A stretch of DNA of 64,000 bases from an uncultured Bacteroidales bacterium (GTDB taxonomy: Bacteria; Bacteroidota; Bacteroidia; Bacteroidales; F082). The notes beneath the pieces were generated by a model that saw only the letters and a list, made by a program, of their open reading frames with translations, had not been told where the DNA came from and did not search any database. Position numbers and translations under genes: made by a program. This document shows positions 18,180 through 27,573 of the stretch, piece by piece (the stretch's first letter is position 1; every line of letters starts with the position of its first letter). Where the stretch lies: contig CAMYXP010000002.1 in NCBI GenBank assembly GCA_947303085.1, forward strand, positions 62,001-126,000, read 5' to 3'.

Positions 18180-18299
18180 ATGGATAACAACGGTTTATCA
18201 ATTTACGACACCCAACTTTCAAGGTGCAAAATTTTCACCTTGAAAAACTTACCAACTCATTATGAATCAATCAAAACTGAAACAAGAGGCGGTAGATAG
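18180..18299 (+). CDS. 39-aa short ORF following the conserved leader (possible small protein or gene remnant)
   Basis: MDNNGLSIYDTQLSRCKIFTLKNLPTHYESIKTETRGGR*; same 33-nt leader-to-ATG spacing as copy 1. Confidence 0.35.
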   Translation: MDNNGLSIYDTQLSRCKIFTLKNLPTHYESIKTETRGGR

Positions 18300-18320
18300 T
18301 AATTATATGATTAAAAAAAC

Positions 18321-18336
18321 TTACTTTATAAAGTAA
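18321..18336. promoter_or_regulatory. 16-bp perfect palindrome upstream of XRE regulator
   Basis: TTACTTTATAAAGTAA just upstream of TATTATTTTTGCAACG promoter-like sequence. Confidence 0.5.
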
Positions 18337-18383
18337 ACTTTTAAAAAATTTTATTATTTTTGCAACGTAAAAAAGTTAGAAAT

Positions 18384-18749
18384 ATGACAAAGGTTCCGCA
18401 AAACCTTATGAAACAAGACTTGGAAGGACAAAAACTGTTTCATCAGATAGTTGATGAAACTCCAATTGAACTGAAAACACAGCTCCGTTTTTCAGATGCC
18501 ATTGCTGAAAAACTCAACAGAATGCTTCAAAAAAGAGGCATGACACAACGTGATTTAGCACGAAAAACAGGCAAGACCGAAGCTGAAGTTTCTCGCTGGC
18601 TCGGTGGCACTCACAATTTCACTTTGAAAACTCTGGCTCTTATTTCAGTTGCTCTTGATGAAGATGTGATAACAATCTTAAATCAATATAAATCAGCATC
18701 TGAAAGCAGTCCCATGGCAGCGGAAACTCAAACATTATATTGGAAATAA
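18384..18749 (+). CDS. XRE-family helix-turn-helix regulator (HigA-like antitoxin fold)
   Basis: LNRMLQKRGMTQRDLARKTGKTEAEVSRWLGGTHNFTLKTLALISVALD; start trimmed to MTKVPQ. Confidence 0.85.
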   Translation: MTKVPQNLMKQDLEGQKLFHQIVDETPIELKTQLRFSDAIAEKLNRMLQKRGMTQRDLARKTGKTEAEVSRWLGGTHNFTLKTLALISVALDEDVITILNQYKSASESSPMAAETQTLYWK

Positions 18750-18889
18750 TGCCGCAGGCATCTCCCCCACGTCGCTTCGCGGTGCGGTGGCCTGCGCAAA
18801 AAGTGCGGTTCGAGCTTATTTTTGCGCTTGATCTTTGGTTCTTTCCATCAAGGGAAAGAACAAGAAAAAACCGCCCGTCAGGGCATAAC

Positions 18890-18921
18890 AAAAAAAAGCC
18901 CGCATCCCTGCGGGCTTTCTT
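18890..18921 (-). terminator. rplT operon terminator (minus strand)
   Basis: Minus strand AAAGCCCGCAGGGATGCGGGCTTTTTTTT. Confidence 0.8.
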
Positions 18922-18943
18922 TACCACTCATTCTTTGAAAACA

Positions 18944-19288
18944 TTATTTTATTTTTTCAACAATAGCTTTGAAAGCTTCCGGGTTGTTCAAAGCCAGGTC
19001 GGCTAAAACCTTGCGGTTCAAGTCGATGTTGGCAGCATGAATCTTACCCATGAATGTACTGTATGTCATACCGTACTCGTGTGCGGCAGCGTTGATACGT
19101 ACAATCCAAAGGCTTCTGAAATCACGTTTCTTGGCCTTTCTGTCACGATAGGCGTAGGTCAAACCCTTTTCCCAAGAGTTCTTGGCCACTGTCCAGACGT
19201 TCTTACGTGCGCTGAACTGTCCCTTCGTCTGTTTTAATACTTTTTTGCGTCTTGCTCTTGAAGCAACTGCATTTACTGATCTTGGCAT
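18944..19288 (-). CDS. rplT: 50S ribosomal protein L20
   Basis: [23 protein letters not shown]...[23 protein letters not shown]. Confidence 0.97.
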   Translation of the reverse strand: MPRSVNAVASRARRKKVLKQTKGQFSARKNVWTVAKNSWEKGLTYAYRDRKAKKRDFRSLWIVRINAAAHEYGMTYSTFMGKIHAANIDLNRKVLADLALNNPEAFKAIVEKIK

Positions 19289-19374
19289 AATTTTCTAATT
19301 TTTATCCGTTAGAGCGCCCCGCATCTTCCCGGGAACTTTCTTCCGCTCTAACAAGAGTTAAACAATTTTGTTGA

Positions 19375-19569
19375 TTACATGAGAAGCATTTCTCTTACAG
19401 CTGCCATGTTAGCTGGCTCCACAATTGTCTGATGACCTAAAGCGCGTTTACGTTTGTTGGTCTTCTTTGTCAAAATGTGGCTGTGATAAGCGTGCTTTCT
19501 CTTGACTAAACCGGTGCCAGTGATTCTGAAACGTTTCTTGGCAGCGGATTTTGTTTTCATTTTAGGCAT
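19375..19569 (-). CDS. rpmI: 50S ribosomal protein L35
   Basis: [36 protein letters not shown]. Confidence 0.97.
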   Translation of the reverse strand: MPKMKTKSAAKKRFRITGTGLVKRKHAYHSHILTKKTNKRKRALGHQTIVEPANMAAVREMLLM

Positions 19570-19609
19570 TTTAAAACTATTTTTTAAATTTTACGAATGA
19601 GTGTCTTTC

Positions 19610-20173
19610 TTATTTCTTAGGAGCTATTATCATCAACATGCGCTTTCCTTCGAGCTTCGGCAACGACTCAACTTTGCCTACATCCTCCAAAGCCTGAGCA
19701 AACTTGAGCAAAACCAGCTCTCCCTGCTCCTTGTAGGCGATGGAACGTCCGTGGAAGAACACATCGACTTTCACCTTAGCACCGTCCTCGAGGAACTTCT
19801 TGGCGTGGTTCAACTTGAACTCAAAGTCGCTGTCGCCAATCTGAGCACCGAGACGTAACTCCTTGATAACCACTTTGGTTGCCTTAGCTTTGATTTCTTT
19901 CTGTTTCTTCTTCTGGTCGAAGAGGAACTTCTTGTAATCCATGATCTTACAGACCGGTGGATTTGCGCTTGGTGAAATCTCCACTAAATCGAGACCTGCC
20001 TCGTCAGCCATTCTGATGGCCTCGCGAATCGGGTGTATCTCGTTGTCACCGGCCTCGCCGACGACTCTCACCATTGGTGCCGTGATCCTGTTGTTTATTC
20101 TGTGCGGATCATCGTTCTGCTTGCTTTTCGGAGGTCTGTTCTGGTTGCCTCCGTTGTTTACTGGAAGTGCTAT
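19610..20173 (-). CDS. infC: Translation initiation factor IF-3 with probable AUA start codon
   Basis: Conserved INNRITAPMVRVVGEAG region runs upstream of the track start; in-frame codons back to a TAG contain no ATG/GTG/TTG; AGGAG is 9 nt before ATA at 20171-20173. Confidence 0.85.
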   Translation of the reverse strand: MALPVNNGGNQNRPPKSKQNDDPHRINNRITAPMVRVVGEAGDNEIHPIREAIRMADEAGLDLVEISPSANPPVCKIMDYKKFLFDQKKKQKEIKAKATKVVIKELRLGAQIGDSDFEFKLNHAKKFLEDGAKVKVDVFFHGRSIAYKEQGELVLLKFAQALEDVGKVESLPKLEGKRMLMIIAPKK

Positions 20174-20206
20174 GGTATGTATCTCCTATATTAATTTAAC
20201 AATATT

Positions 20207-22150
20207 TTAATATTCAACTTTTTGCTCTTCTGCCACCTGATTTTCAATCATCTTAGCGAAATCAGCGATTGGCATCGAACCGAGGTCGCCTGTACCGCGC
20301 TTACGCACTGACACAAGGCCCTCGCCTTCTTCCTTCTCGCCCACGATGAGCATGTAAGGAATCTTCTTCAATTCGGCGTCACGAATCTTACGACCGATCT
20401 TTTCGCTACGGTCATCAAGCAACACTCTGACTTCCGAATTCTTCAATGTCTCATACACCTTCTCGGCATATTCCTGATATTTCTCGCTGATAGGCAGGAT
20501 GATAGCCTGGTCAGGAGCGAGCCACAACGGGAAGTCGCCGGCGCAGTGCTCGAGCAACACAGCCACGAAACGTTCCATTGAGCCGAATGGAGCTCTGTGA
20601 ATCATCACCGGACGGTGTTTCTCGTTGTCCTTGCCGATATATGTGAGGTCGAAACGCTCTGGCAAGTTGTAGTCAACCTGGATGGTACCGAGCTGCCAAC
20701 GACGACCGAGTGCGTCTTTTACCATGAAATCCAACTTCGGACCGTAGAACGCTGCCTCGCCGAGCTCTTCTCTTGCCGGAAGATTCTTCTCTGCGCAAGC
20801 CTCTCTGATGGCCTGTTCTGCTCTCTCCCAGTTCTCGTCTGTACCGACGTACTTCGTGGTATTCTTAGGGTCACGGAGTGAAATCTGAGCTTCAAAGTTC
20901 TGGAAATTCAAAGCCTTGAAGATGATTTCGATGATGTTCATCACGCGGATGAACTCGTCTTTCACCTGGTCAGGACGGCAGAAAATGTGAGCGTCGTCTT
21001 GTGTGAACGAACGGACACGTGTCAAGCCATGCAACTCACCGCTCTGCTCGTAACGATACACTGTACCGAACTCTGCCAAACGGAGCGGGAGGTCTTTATA
21101 AGAACGTGGCTGCCACTTGTAAATCATGCAGTGATGAGGGCAGTTCATTGGCTTCAGCAAATAAATCTCACCTTCCTCAGGTGTTGTGATTGGCTGGAAG
21201 CTGTCCTTGCCGTAATGATCCCAGTGACCTGATGTCACATAAAGATTCTTGTTTCCGATATGAGGAGTGATAACCTGCTCATAACCATAGTGTTTCTGAA
21301 TCTTTGTGAGATATTCCTGAAGGCGGTTACGCAGAGCTGTACCTCTTGGGAGCCACATCGGGAGGCCCTTGCCAACCATGTCGGTGAACATGAACAGCTC
21401 AAGCTCACGACCGAGTTTGCGGTGGTCGCGTTTCTTAGCTTCCTCAAGAAGAACGAGGTACTCCTCGAGTTCTTTCTGCTTCGGGAAGGTGATACCGTAG
21501 ATACGTGTCAGCTGCTTGCGGTTCTCGTCACCACGCCAGTAAGCGCCAGCGATTGATGTCAGCTTCACAGCCTTGATGCATGAAGTATCTGGGATATGTG
21601 GTCCGCGGCACAAATCAGTGAAACTTCCTGATTTATAATATGTTATGGTACCATCTTCAAGCTCGTTGATAAGCTCAACCTTGTACTCATCGCCTTTCTC
21701 GGTGAAATATTTCAAAGCGTCGGCCTTGCAAACGTCAACACGCTCAAATGCCTGTTTTTCCTTGGCAAGTTCGAGCATCTTTTTCTCAATCTTCACGAGG
21801 TCTTCTTCGGTCAATGTCATGTCGCCGGTGTCGATGTCATAGTAGAAACCGCTCTCGATAGCCGGACCGATGCCGAATTTCACGCCTTTGTAAAGCTGCT
21901 CGATAGCCTCTGCCATGAGGTGGGCCGATGAGTGCCAAACTGTAGCTTTTCCCTCAGGGTCGTTCCACGTAAACAACTGAATATTAGCGTCTTCGTTGAT
22001 TGGACGAAGTGCATCCCACATCTTGTCATTCACCTTTGCTGACAACACGTTGCGAGCCAAGCCTTCGCTGATGCTTTTGGCAATGTCCATTGGCGTTACG
22101 CCCGCTTCAAACTGTCTGACTCCACCGTCAGGAAATGTAATATTTATCAT
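20207..22150 (-). CDS. thrS: Threonine--tRNA ligase
   Basis: TGS domain, [29 protein letters not shown] motifs. Confidence 0.97.
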   Translation of the reverse strand: MINITFPDGGVRQFEAGVTPMDIAKSISEGLARNVLSAKVNDKMWDALRPINEDANIQLFTWNDPEGKATVWHSSAHLMAEAIEQLYKGVKFGIGPAIESGFYYDIDTGDMTLTEEDLVKIEKKMLELAKEKQAFERVDVCKADALKYFTEKGDEYKVELINELEDGTITYYKSGSFTDLCRGPHIPDTSCIKAVKLTSIAGAYWRGDENRKQLTRIYGITFPKQKELEEYLVLLEEAKKRDHRKLGRELELFMFTDMVGKGLPMWLPRGTALRNRLQEYLTKIQKHYGYEQVITPHIGNKNLYVTSGHWDHYGKDSFQPITTPEEGEIYLLKPMNCPHHCMIYKWQPRSYKDLPLRLAEFGTVYRYEQSGELHGLTRVRSFTQDDAHIFCRPDQVKDEFIRVMNIIEIIFKALNFQNFEAQISLRDPKNTTKYVGTDENWERAEQAIREACAEKNLPAREELGEAAFYGPKLDFMVKDALGRRWQLGTIQVDYNLPERFDLTYIGKDNEKHRPVMIHRAPFGSMERFVAVLLEHCAGDFPLWLAPDQAIILPISEKYQEYAEKVYETLKNSEVRVLLDDRSEKIGRKIRDAELKKIPYMLIVGEKEEGEGLVSVRKRGTGDLGSMPIADFAKMIENQVAEEQKVEY

Positions 22151-22229
22151 ATCAAATTATTTTTCGCAAAAAAGCGCTGCAAAATTACGAAATTTTTTAA
22201 CACAAAATTCACTGATTATCAAAAATTTT

Positions 22230-23837
22230 TCAATCAATCTTAACTCTCCGCAAATCCAGCAAATTCACGGGGTTTCCGTCGAATCCGCTCACCCTTTTGT
22301 TGACAAAGCGCAGCACCTCGTCGTAAAACAGTATCACAACAGGCGCCTCAGTCATCATCAAAGAGTCCATTTCGTGATATATTTCGGCTCTGGTTTTCAA
22401 GTCGTTAGTGGCAATCGCTTTCGCGTAAAGCTCATCAAATTTCGGGTTGGAATAATGAGTGTAATTCGGACCTTTCGGAGCAAAATTTTCGGTCGTGAAA
22501 AGCGACAAATAATTCTCCGCATCAGGATAATCTGCGACCCATGAACTGCGGAAGAAAGGCAGGCTGCACTGGGCGCGTTTCTCACGCAAAGCCGCCGGCA
22601 TCATCTCCTCCACTTTGCAAACCAGCCCGACATCAGTCACCGACGATTGCACAAACTTCGCCAAATCGATGTAATCCTTTGTGGTATAAAGCTTTATCTC
22701 GCTTCCTTGCAGATGATATTTCTCGATAATCTCAAACGATTTCTGCTGATTGAAGGCATATCCGATTTGTCCCAAAGAATCGTATCCTGGCAGTCCCGCA
22801 GGAATGATTCCGCCGTTTCCTGGATTTCCGATGCCGTTTCTCAGATATCGCAGCATCTTCTCCCTGTCGATCGAATAATTCACCGCCTGACGCAACGCCA
22901 CTTGACGCTCTTTATCATCTCTTTCCTCTTGATTATCAATATAAAACGAAAGATATTCAGTATTCAGATACGGCTCACGGATCAGATAAAAACGGTCCTC
23001 ATATTTGCTTCGCAAAAAGCCATCGCGAGTCAGCAGTTCGTCCTTGTAACGCGCATCGACACCCGACATGAAATCGGTTTTTCTTTTCACAAACTCCATG
23101 AACGCCACCTGCTTATCGATGAGAAAACTCACCGAAACTGCATCAATATATGGCAAACGTTCACCATTTTCAAACTCGAAATAATCAGGATTTTTGCGCA
23201 TCACGAGGCGCACGCCTTCTTTCCAATACTGGAATTTAAATGGTCCGGTTCCAACAGGATGCCTACTGAAGTTTTCGCCGTAAAACTCCACTGCTTCATG
23301 AGGCACCACCGAGGCGTAAGTCATTGATAATATGCCAAGAAACGCCGGAAAAGGCTCTTTCAATTCAACTTGAAAAACGCTGTCATTCAATGCCTTGAAA
23401 GCGTAACCGTTGTCATCTTGTTTCACCTGAGCGAAAATCCAAGTTCCTGGCGAACTTAACTTCCTGTCAATCAACCGGTTGAATGAATATTCAAAGTCCT
23501 GAGCCACCACTCTCCTACTCTGTCCGTTGAAGCAGCTGTCGTTGTGGAAAAACACGTCGTCGCGAAGCAAAAAAATGTAGGTTTTGCCATCTTCTGATAT
23601 CTCCCAACTCTTCGCCACCGCCGGCACCACGTTCATATCATTATCAAAAGCTACAAGACTGTTATACAATTGGTTACAAGCCCAGATATGCGGCTGGTCT
23701 TTGGCATAAATCGGATCCAAAGTGAGGATTCCCGCCGCCTCGTTGTACTTGAAAATCTTGAGGTTTTCGTCATTCAACTTCCGTCCGCACGACGCGATGA
23801 CCAATAACAACAATATGAAGTATAATAGTTTTTTCAT
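22230..23837 (-). CDS. ABC transporter substrate-binding protein, peptide/oligopeptide (family 5), lipoprotein
   Basis: Lipobox LVIASCG; VPAVAKSWEISEDGKTYIFLLRDDVFFHND. Confidence 0.9.
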   Translation of the reverse strand: MKKLLYFILLLLVIASCGRKLNDENLKIFKYNEAAGILTLDPIYAKDQPHIWACNQLYNSLVAFDNDMNVVPAVAKSWEISEDGKTYIFLLRDDVFFHNDSCFNGQSRRVVAQDFEYSFNRLIDRKLSSPGTWIFAQVKQDDNGYAFKALNDSVFQVELKEPFPAFLGILSMTYASVVPHEAVEFYGENFSRHPVGTGPFKFQYWKEGVRLVMRKNPDYFEFENGERLPYIDAVSVSFLIDKQVAFMEFVKRKTDFMSGVDARYKDELLTRDGFLRSKYEDRFYLIREPYLNTEYLSFYIDNQEERDDKERQVALRQAVNYSIDREKMLRYLRNGIGNPGNGGIIPAGLPGYDSLGQIGYAFNQQKSFEIIEKYHLQGSEIKLYTTKDYIDLAKFVQSSVTDVGLVCKVEEMMPAALREKRAQCSLPFFRSSWVADYPDAENYLSLFTTENFAPKGPNYTHYSNPKFDELYAKAIATNDLKTRAEIYHEMDSLMMTEAPVVILFYDEVLRFVNKRVSGFDGNPVNLLDLRRVKID

Positions 23838-23864
23838 TATCTATTTTTTTGCAAAATTACAAAA

Positions 23865-23956
23865 AGACTTTAGACTTTAGACCTTAGACCTTAGTTTTTT
23901 TCGGCAATTTGGCTAAAGTCTAAGGTCTAAAATCTAAGGTCTAACGTCTAAGGTCT
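23865..23956. repeat. Inverted arrays of 7-bp repeat (GACTTTA / TAAAGTC family)
   Basis: AGACTTTAGACTTTAGACCTTAGACCTTAG ... CTAAAGTCTAAGGTCTAAAATCTAAGGTCTAACGTCTAAGGTCT. Confidence 0.85.
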
Positions 23957-23992
23957 TCAAAAAATATGTATTTTTGCAAAAATTTTCATTTC

Positions 23993-24565
23993 ATGCGCAT
24001 TAAAGAAATTCACTCAGACCGCGGCATCCTCATCATCACCGATTTCGGTGACCGCACGATGGTCATTCCTTTGAACAACCGCGACAAACTGCTGAGTTTC
24101 ATGCGCTCTAACGCCACCAACGTGCCGCTATTTCCGATGGAAGTGATTGACAGTCTTGCCGATGTGGCATCGCACAAGGTGCAAATCAAGATGGAGGCGA
24201 AGAAAATCCTCACCGACTGGCCTTATTTCGTTCTCGACGTAAACTTCAGGTACTCAAAGAGTTACGATATCTCTTTTGAGGAGCCGTTTTTCAAGCTCTC
24301 CCACCCTCTCGACGACGGCACCGACTTCTTTCGCGTCGAATACGAGGAAATTGAGAGCGACTTCACACCCAACGGCAAATATCGTGGCGCCCACGCCCGC
24401 CGCTACCACCTCGACGAGATAATGGAAAGTCTGGAATATCTCGCAAAAGACACCCCAGACTTAAAACTTGAAGCTGTGATTCAAACCACCGCCGGAGAGG
24501 TTTATACTTCAGAAACCTTGAATCCAGTTATTTTCTTATGCGAATCCACTAAGAACTTGTTGTAA
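23993..24565 (+). CDS. Hypothetical protein, 3' end overlaps lon convergently
   Basis: MRIKEIHSDRGILIITDFGDRTMVIPL; promoter-like TATTTTTG upstream. Confidence 0.7.
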   Translation: MRIKEIHSDRGILIITDFGDRTMVIPLNNRDKLLSFMRSNATNVPLFPMEVIDSLADVASHKVQIKMEAKKILTDWPYFVLDVNFRYSKSYDISFEEPFFKLSHPLDDGTDFFRVEYEEIESDFTPNGKYRGAHARRYHLDEIMESLEYLAKDTPDLKLEAVIQTTAGEVYTSETLNPVIFLCESTKNLL

Positions 24566-27006
24566 TCCAATGAGTTAACCTCTTGTTCCTTCTCCAAGGC
24601 GAGGTCGAGAACTTCAAGCATGTTGTCGACGAAATGGAACTGCAGACCTTCGATGTATTCCTTCTTGATGTCCATGAAATCGCGCTCGTTGTCACGTGAC
24701 AAAATGACATCTGTCACGTCGTTGCGCTTGGCGGCCAACATCTTCTCCTGGATGCCTCCAACCGGCAAAACCCTGCCACGAAGCGTGATTTCGCCTGTCA
24801 TTGCGAGTTTATCCTTGACACGACGCTGCGTGAACGCCGACGTCAACGCTGTCAGCATGGTGATACCTGCAGATGGTCCGTCTTTAGGCGTAGCACCCTC
24901 TGGAACGTGAATATGAACGTTCCATTCTTCAAACACTATCGGATTGATTTTCAACTCGTTGGCATGTGCCTTAATGAATTCGTATGCTATCGTAGCCGAC
25001 TCCTTCATCACATCGCCGAGGTTACCTGTCATGTTCAAAAGGCCATGTCCCCTACTCAAGCTGACTTCAATCGACAGGATCTCGCCGCCGACTGGTGTCC
25101 ATGCCAATCCGATGGCAACGCCAGGCATAGTGTGCTTCACCTCGTCCTCATCGTGATGCATAGGCACGCCAAGGGCTTTCTTGAGGTCTTCTTCAGTGAC
25201 TTTCTTGTCGTAATCGCCACCGATGACAATGGATTTCGCCTTCTTTCTAATCACATCGGCGATTTTGCGCTCCAAATTACGAACGCCAGCCTCACGAGTG
25301 TAATCATCAATGATTTTGTAGATTATCGTCTCTGAGAATGTAACGTCTTTAGCCTTTAAACCATGCTCTTTCAATTGCTTAGGAATCAAATGGCGTTTTG
25401 CGATCTGATATTTCTCCTCACGCAGATAGCCGTTCAAATCGATGATTTCCATTCTGTCGCACAATGCCGGGTGGATGGTCTGGAGGTTATTCGCGGTGGC
25501 GATAAACATCACCTTCGAGAGGTCGTAATCCAACTCGATGAAGTTATCGTTGAATGTGTTATTCTGTTCAGGATCAAGGATTTCGAGCAATGCAGCCTGC
25601 GGGTCACCGTTGATGTTGTTGCCGCTCACCTTGTCGATTTCGTCAAGCACAAAAACAGGGTTCGACGACTTCGCTTTCTTCAAATTTTGAATGATTCTGC
25701 CAGGCATTGCGCCGATGTAAGTCTTACGATGTCCACGCAACTCCGACTCGTCACGAACACCACCCAACGACATACGTATGTATTTGCGTCCCAATGCTTT
25801 AGCTATCGACTTGCCCAACGATGTCTTACCCACGCCAGGAGGTCCGACCAGGCACAAAATCGGGGCTTTCATGTCGTTTTTCAGCTTCAAAACCGCCAGA
25901 TGCTCAACGATTCTGTCCTTGATTTTCTCAAGTCCGAAATGGTCTTTGTCAAGCACTTTTTGAGCGTGTTCGAGGTCGAAATTATCTTTCGTGTATTCAT
26001 TCCACGGAAGCTCAACGAGAGTCTCTAGATAATTATGCTGGATGCCGTAATCTGCCTGTTGCGGATTCATTCGCTGCAGTTTCTGAAGCTCTTTGTCAAA
26101 AACTTCTGCCACTTCCTTGCTCCATTTCTTTTTGGCAGCTTTTTGTGTCAGTTCCTTGACATCCTGTTCGTTAGGTGTTCCGCCAAGCTCTTCCTGAATG
26201 GTCCTAAGCTGTTGATTCAGAAGATATTCTCGCTGTTGCTTATCGAGATCAGTCTTCACCTTGCTTTGAATCTGCTGTTTCAGGTCAACCATCTGCATCT
26301 CACTGTTGAGGAGCTTCAAAAGCTGGTTGGCGAATGTTGTTATATCGTTGATTTCCAACAACTTCTGACGGTCTTCCATTTTCGCCACAAGGTTACTCCC
26401 AATGAAGTTTACCATAAACCATGGGCTCTCGATGTTACGGATGGCGAATGTCGCCTCAAACGGCACCGCTCCCGACTTCTGCACTATCTGCATCGCCATA
26501 TCCTTGATGCTCTGAATCAGGGCCTTAAACTGGCGGTCGCGAGGCACTGGCGAGTTGTCGCCAAACGGGGTGATTCTGCCACGCAGATATGGCTCTGTCT
26601 CGGTTATCTCTTCCAGTTTAAAACGGCGTTTTCCCTGAATGATGACGGTGGTGTTGCCATCGGGCATCTCCAGTGTTTTCATGACTTGAGCGATGGTGCC
26701 TATCTCGAAAAGGTCGGCTTGCTGCGGTTCCTCAACCTTGGCGTCGCGCTGTGTGATGACACCAATATCCATACCTTTTTTATACGCGTCTTTTACTAGG
26801 CGTATGGTTTTGTTACGACCGACGGTGATAGGTATGACAACGCCCGGGAACAGCACAGCGTTACGCAATGCCATAATCGGCAGTTCCTCAGGAAGTTGCG
26901 CGTCAATCATGCGTTTCTCGTCTTCCGGCGAAAACAGCGGAATATATTCTGTGTCAGCCTCAATGATATCGCTGACAATTATTTCGTGGTTGATATTATT
27001 ATCCAT
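24502..27006 (-). CDS. lon: ATP-dependent protease La (Lon)
   Basis: GPPGVGKTSLGKSIAKALGRKYIRMSLGGVRDESE; KDGPSAGITM catalytic Ser; start trimmed to MDNNINHEI. Confidence 0.96.
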   Translation of the reverse strand: MDNNINHEIIVSDIIEADTEYIPLFSPEDEKRMIDAQLPEELPIMALRNAVLFPGVVIPITVGRNKTIRLVKDAYKKGMDIGVITQRDAKVEEPQQADLFEIGTIAQVMKTLEMPDGNTTVIIQGKRRFKLEEITETEPYLRGRITPFGDNSPVPRDRQFKALIQSIKDMAMQIVQKSGAVPFEATFAIRNIESPWFMVNFIGSNLVAKMEDRQKLLEINDITTFANQLLKLLNSEMQMVDLKQQIQSKVKTDLDKQQREYLLNQQLRTIQEELGGTPNEQDVKELTQKAAKKKWSKEVAEVFDKELQKLQRMNPQQADYGIQHNYLETLVELPWNEYTKDNFDLEHAQKVLDKDHFGLEKIKDRIVEHLAVLKLKNDMKAPILCLVGPPGVGKTSLGKSIAKALGRKYIRMSLGGVRDESELRGHRKTYIGAMPGRIIQNLKKAKSSNPVFVLDEIDKVSGNNINGDPQAALLEILDPEQNNTFNDNFIELDYDLSKVMFIATANNLQTIHPALCDRMEIIDLNGYLREEKYQIAKRHLIPKQLKEHGLKAKDVTFSETIIYKIIDDYTREAGVRNLERKIADVIRKKAKSIVIGGDYDKKVTEEDLKKALGVPMHHDEDEVKHTMPGVAIGLAWTPVGGEILSIEVSLSRGHGLLNMTGNLGDVMKESATIAYEFIKAHANELKINPIVFEEWNVHIHVPEGATPKDGPSAGITMLTALTSAFTQRRVKDKLAMTGEITLRGRVLPVGGIQEKMLAAKRNDVTDVILSRDNERDFMDIKKEYIEGLQFHFVDNMLEVLDLALEKEQEVNSLDYNKFLVDSHKKITGFKVSEV

Positions 27007-27048
27007 AAAAATGTTTTTTCCAATTACCCCCAATCAAAAATCGTGCCA

Positions 27049-27083
27049 AAAAAAGCCCTTGTCATTTCTGGCAAGGGCAAAAC
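27049..27083 (-). terminator. rpmE2 terminator (minus strand)
   Basis: Minus strand GCCCTTGCCAGAAATGACAAGGGCTTTTTTT. Confidence 0.75.
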
Positions 27084-27118
27084 TTCATTATGAAAAATTT
27101 AACAAACCTATTTTCGGA

Positions 27119-27385
27119 TTATTTTTTCTTAGCTTCCTGAAATTTTTTGTACTTGTTGTTGAATTTATCAACGCGACCAGCTGTGTCGACGAGTTTCATC
27201 TTACCTGTGTAGAACGGGTGTGATGTGTTTGAAATCTCAAGTTTCACCAATGGATACTCGTTACCGTCTTCCCAAACGATAGTTTCCTTCGTGTTGATGG
27301 TGGAACGTGACATAAAAGCGTGGTCGTTTGACATGTCTTTAAACACGACCAGTCTGTAATTCTTTGGATGTATGTCTTTTTTCAT
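27119..27385 (-). CDS. rpmE2: 50S ribosomal protein L31 type B
   Basis: [35 protein letters not shown]...SHPFYTGK; start trimmed from track. Confidence 0.93.
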   Translation of the reverse strand: MKKDIHPKNYRLVVFKDMSNDHAFMSRSTINTKETIVWEDGNEYPLVKLEISNTSHPFYTGKMKLVDTAGRVDKFNNKYKKFQEAKKK

Positions 27386-27573
27386 TGCAGTATAATTTTC
27401 TTTCAATCGGGCTGCAAAATTACAACTTTTTTTAATACGAAAAATATTTTTTTGAAAATTTTTTAAAAAAATTATTTTCATCAATATTTGTACACCATAT
27501 TAATTTTATTAGTACCTTTGCAACGCAGAAAAAATGGAAAAATTCAATTAAAAACAACTTAAAATATAACGTA

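Noticed and set aside
22647-23327. 226-aa plus-strand ORF
   Set aside because: Antisense to the substrate-binding protein gene.
26035-26799. 254-aa plus-strand ORF (plus 25363-26028 and 26693-27223)
   Set aside because: Antisense to lon; no protein family signature.
27119-27484. Long N-terminal extension of L31 in the ORF track
   Set aside because: The conserved protein begins [10 protein letters not shown] at 27385; the upstream portion is AT-rich promoter sequence.
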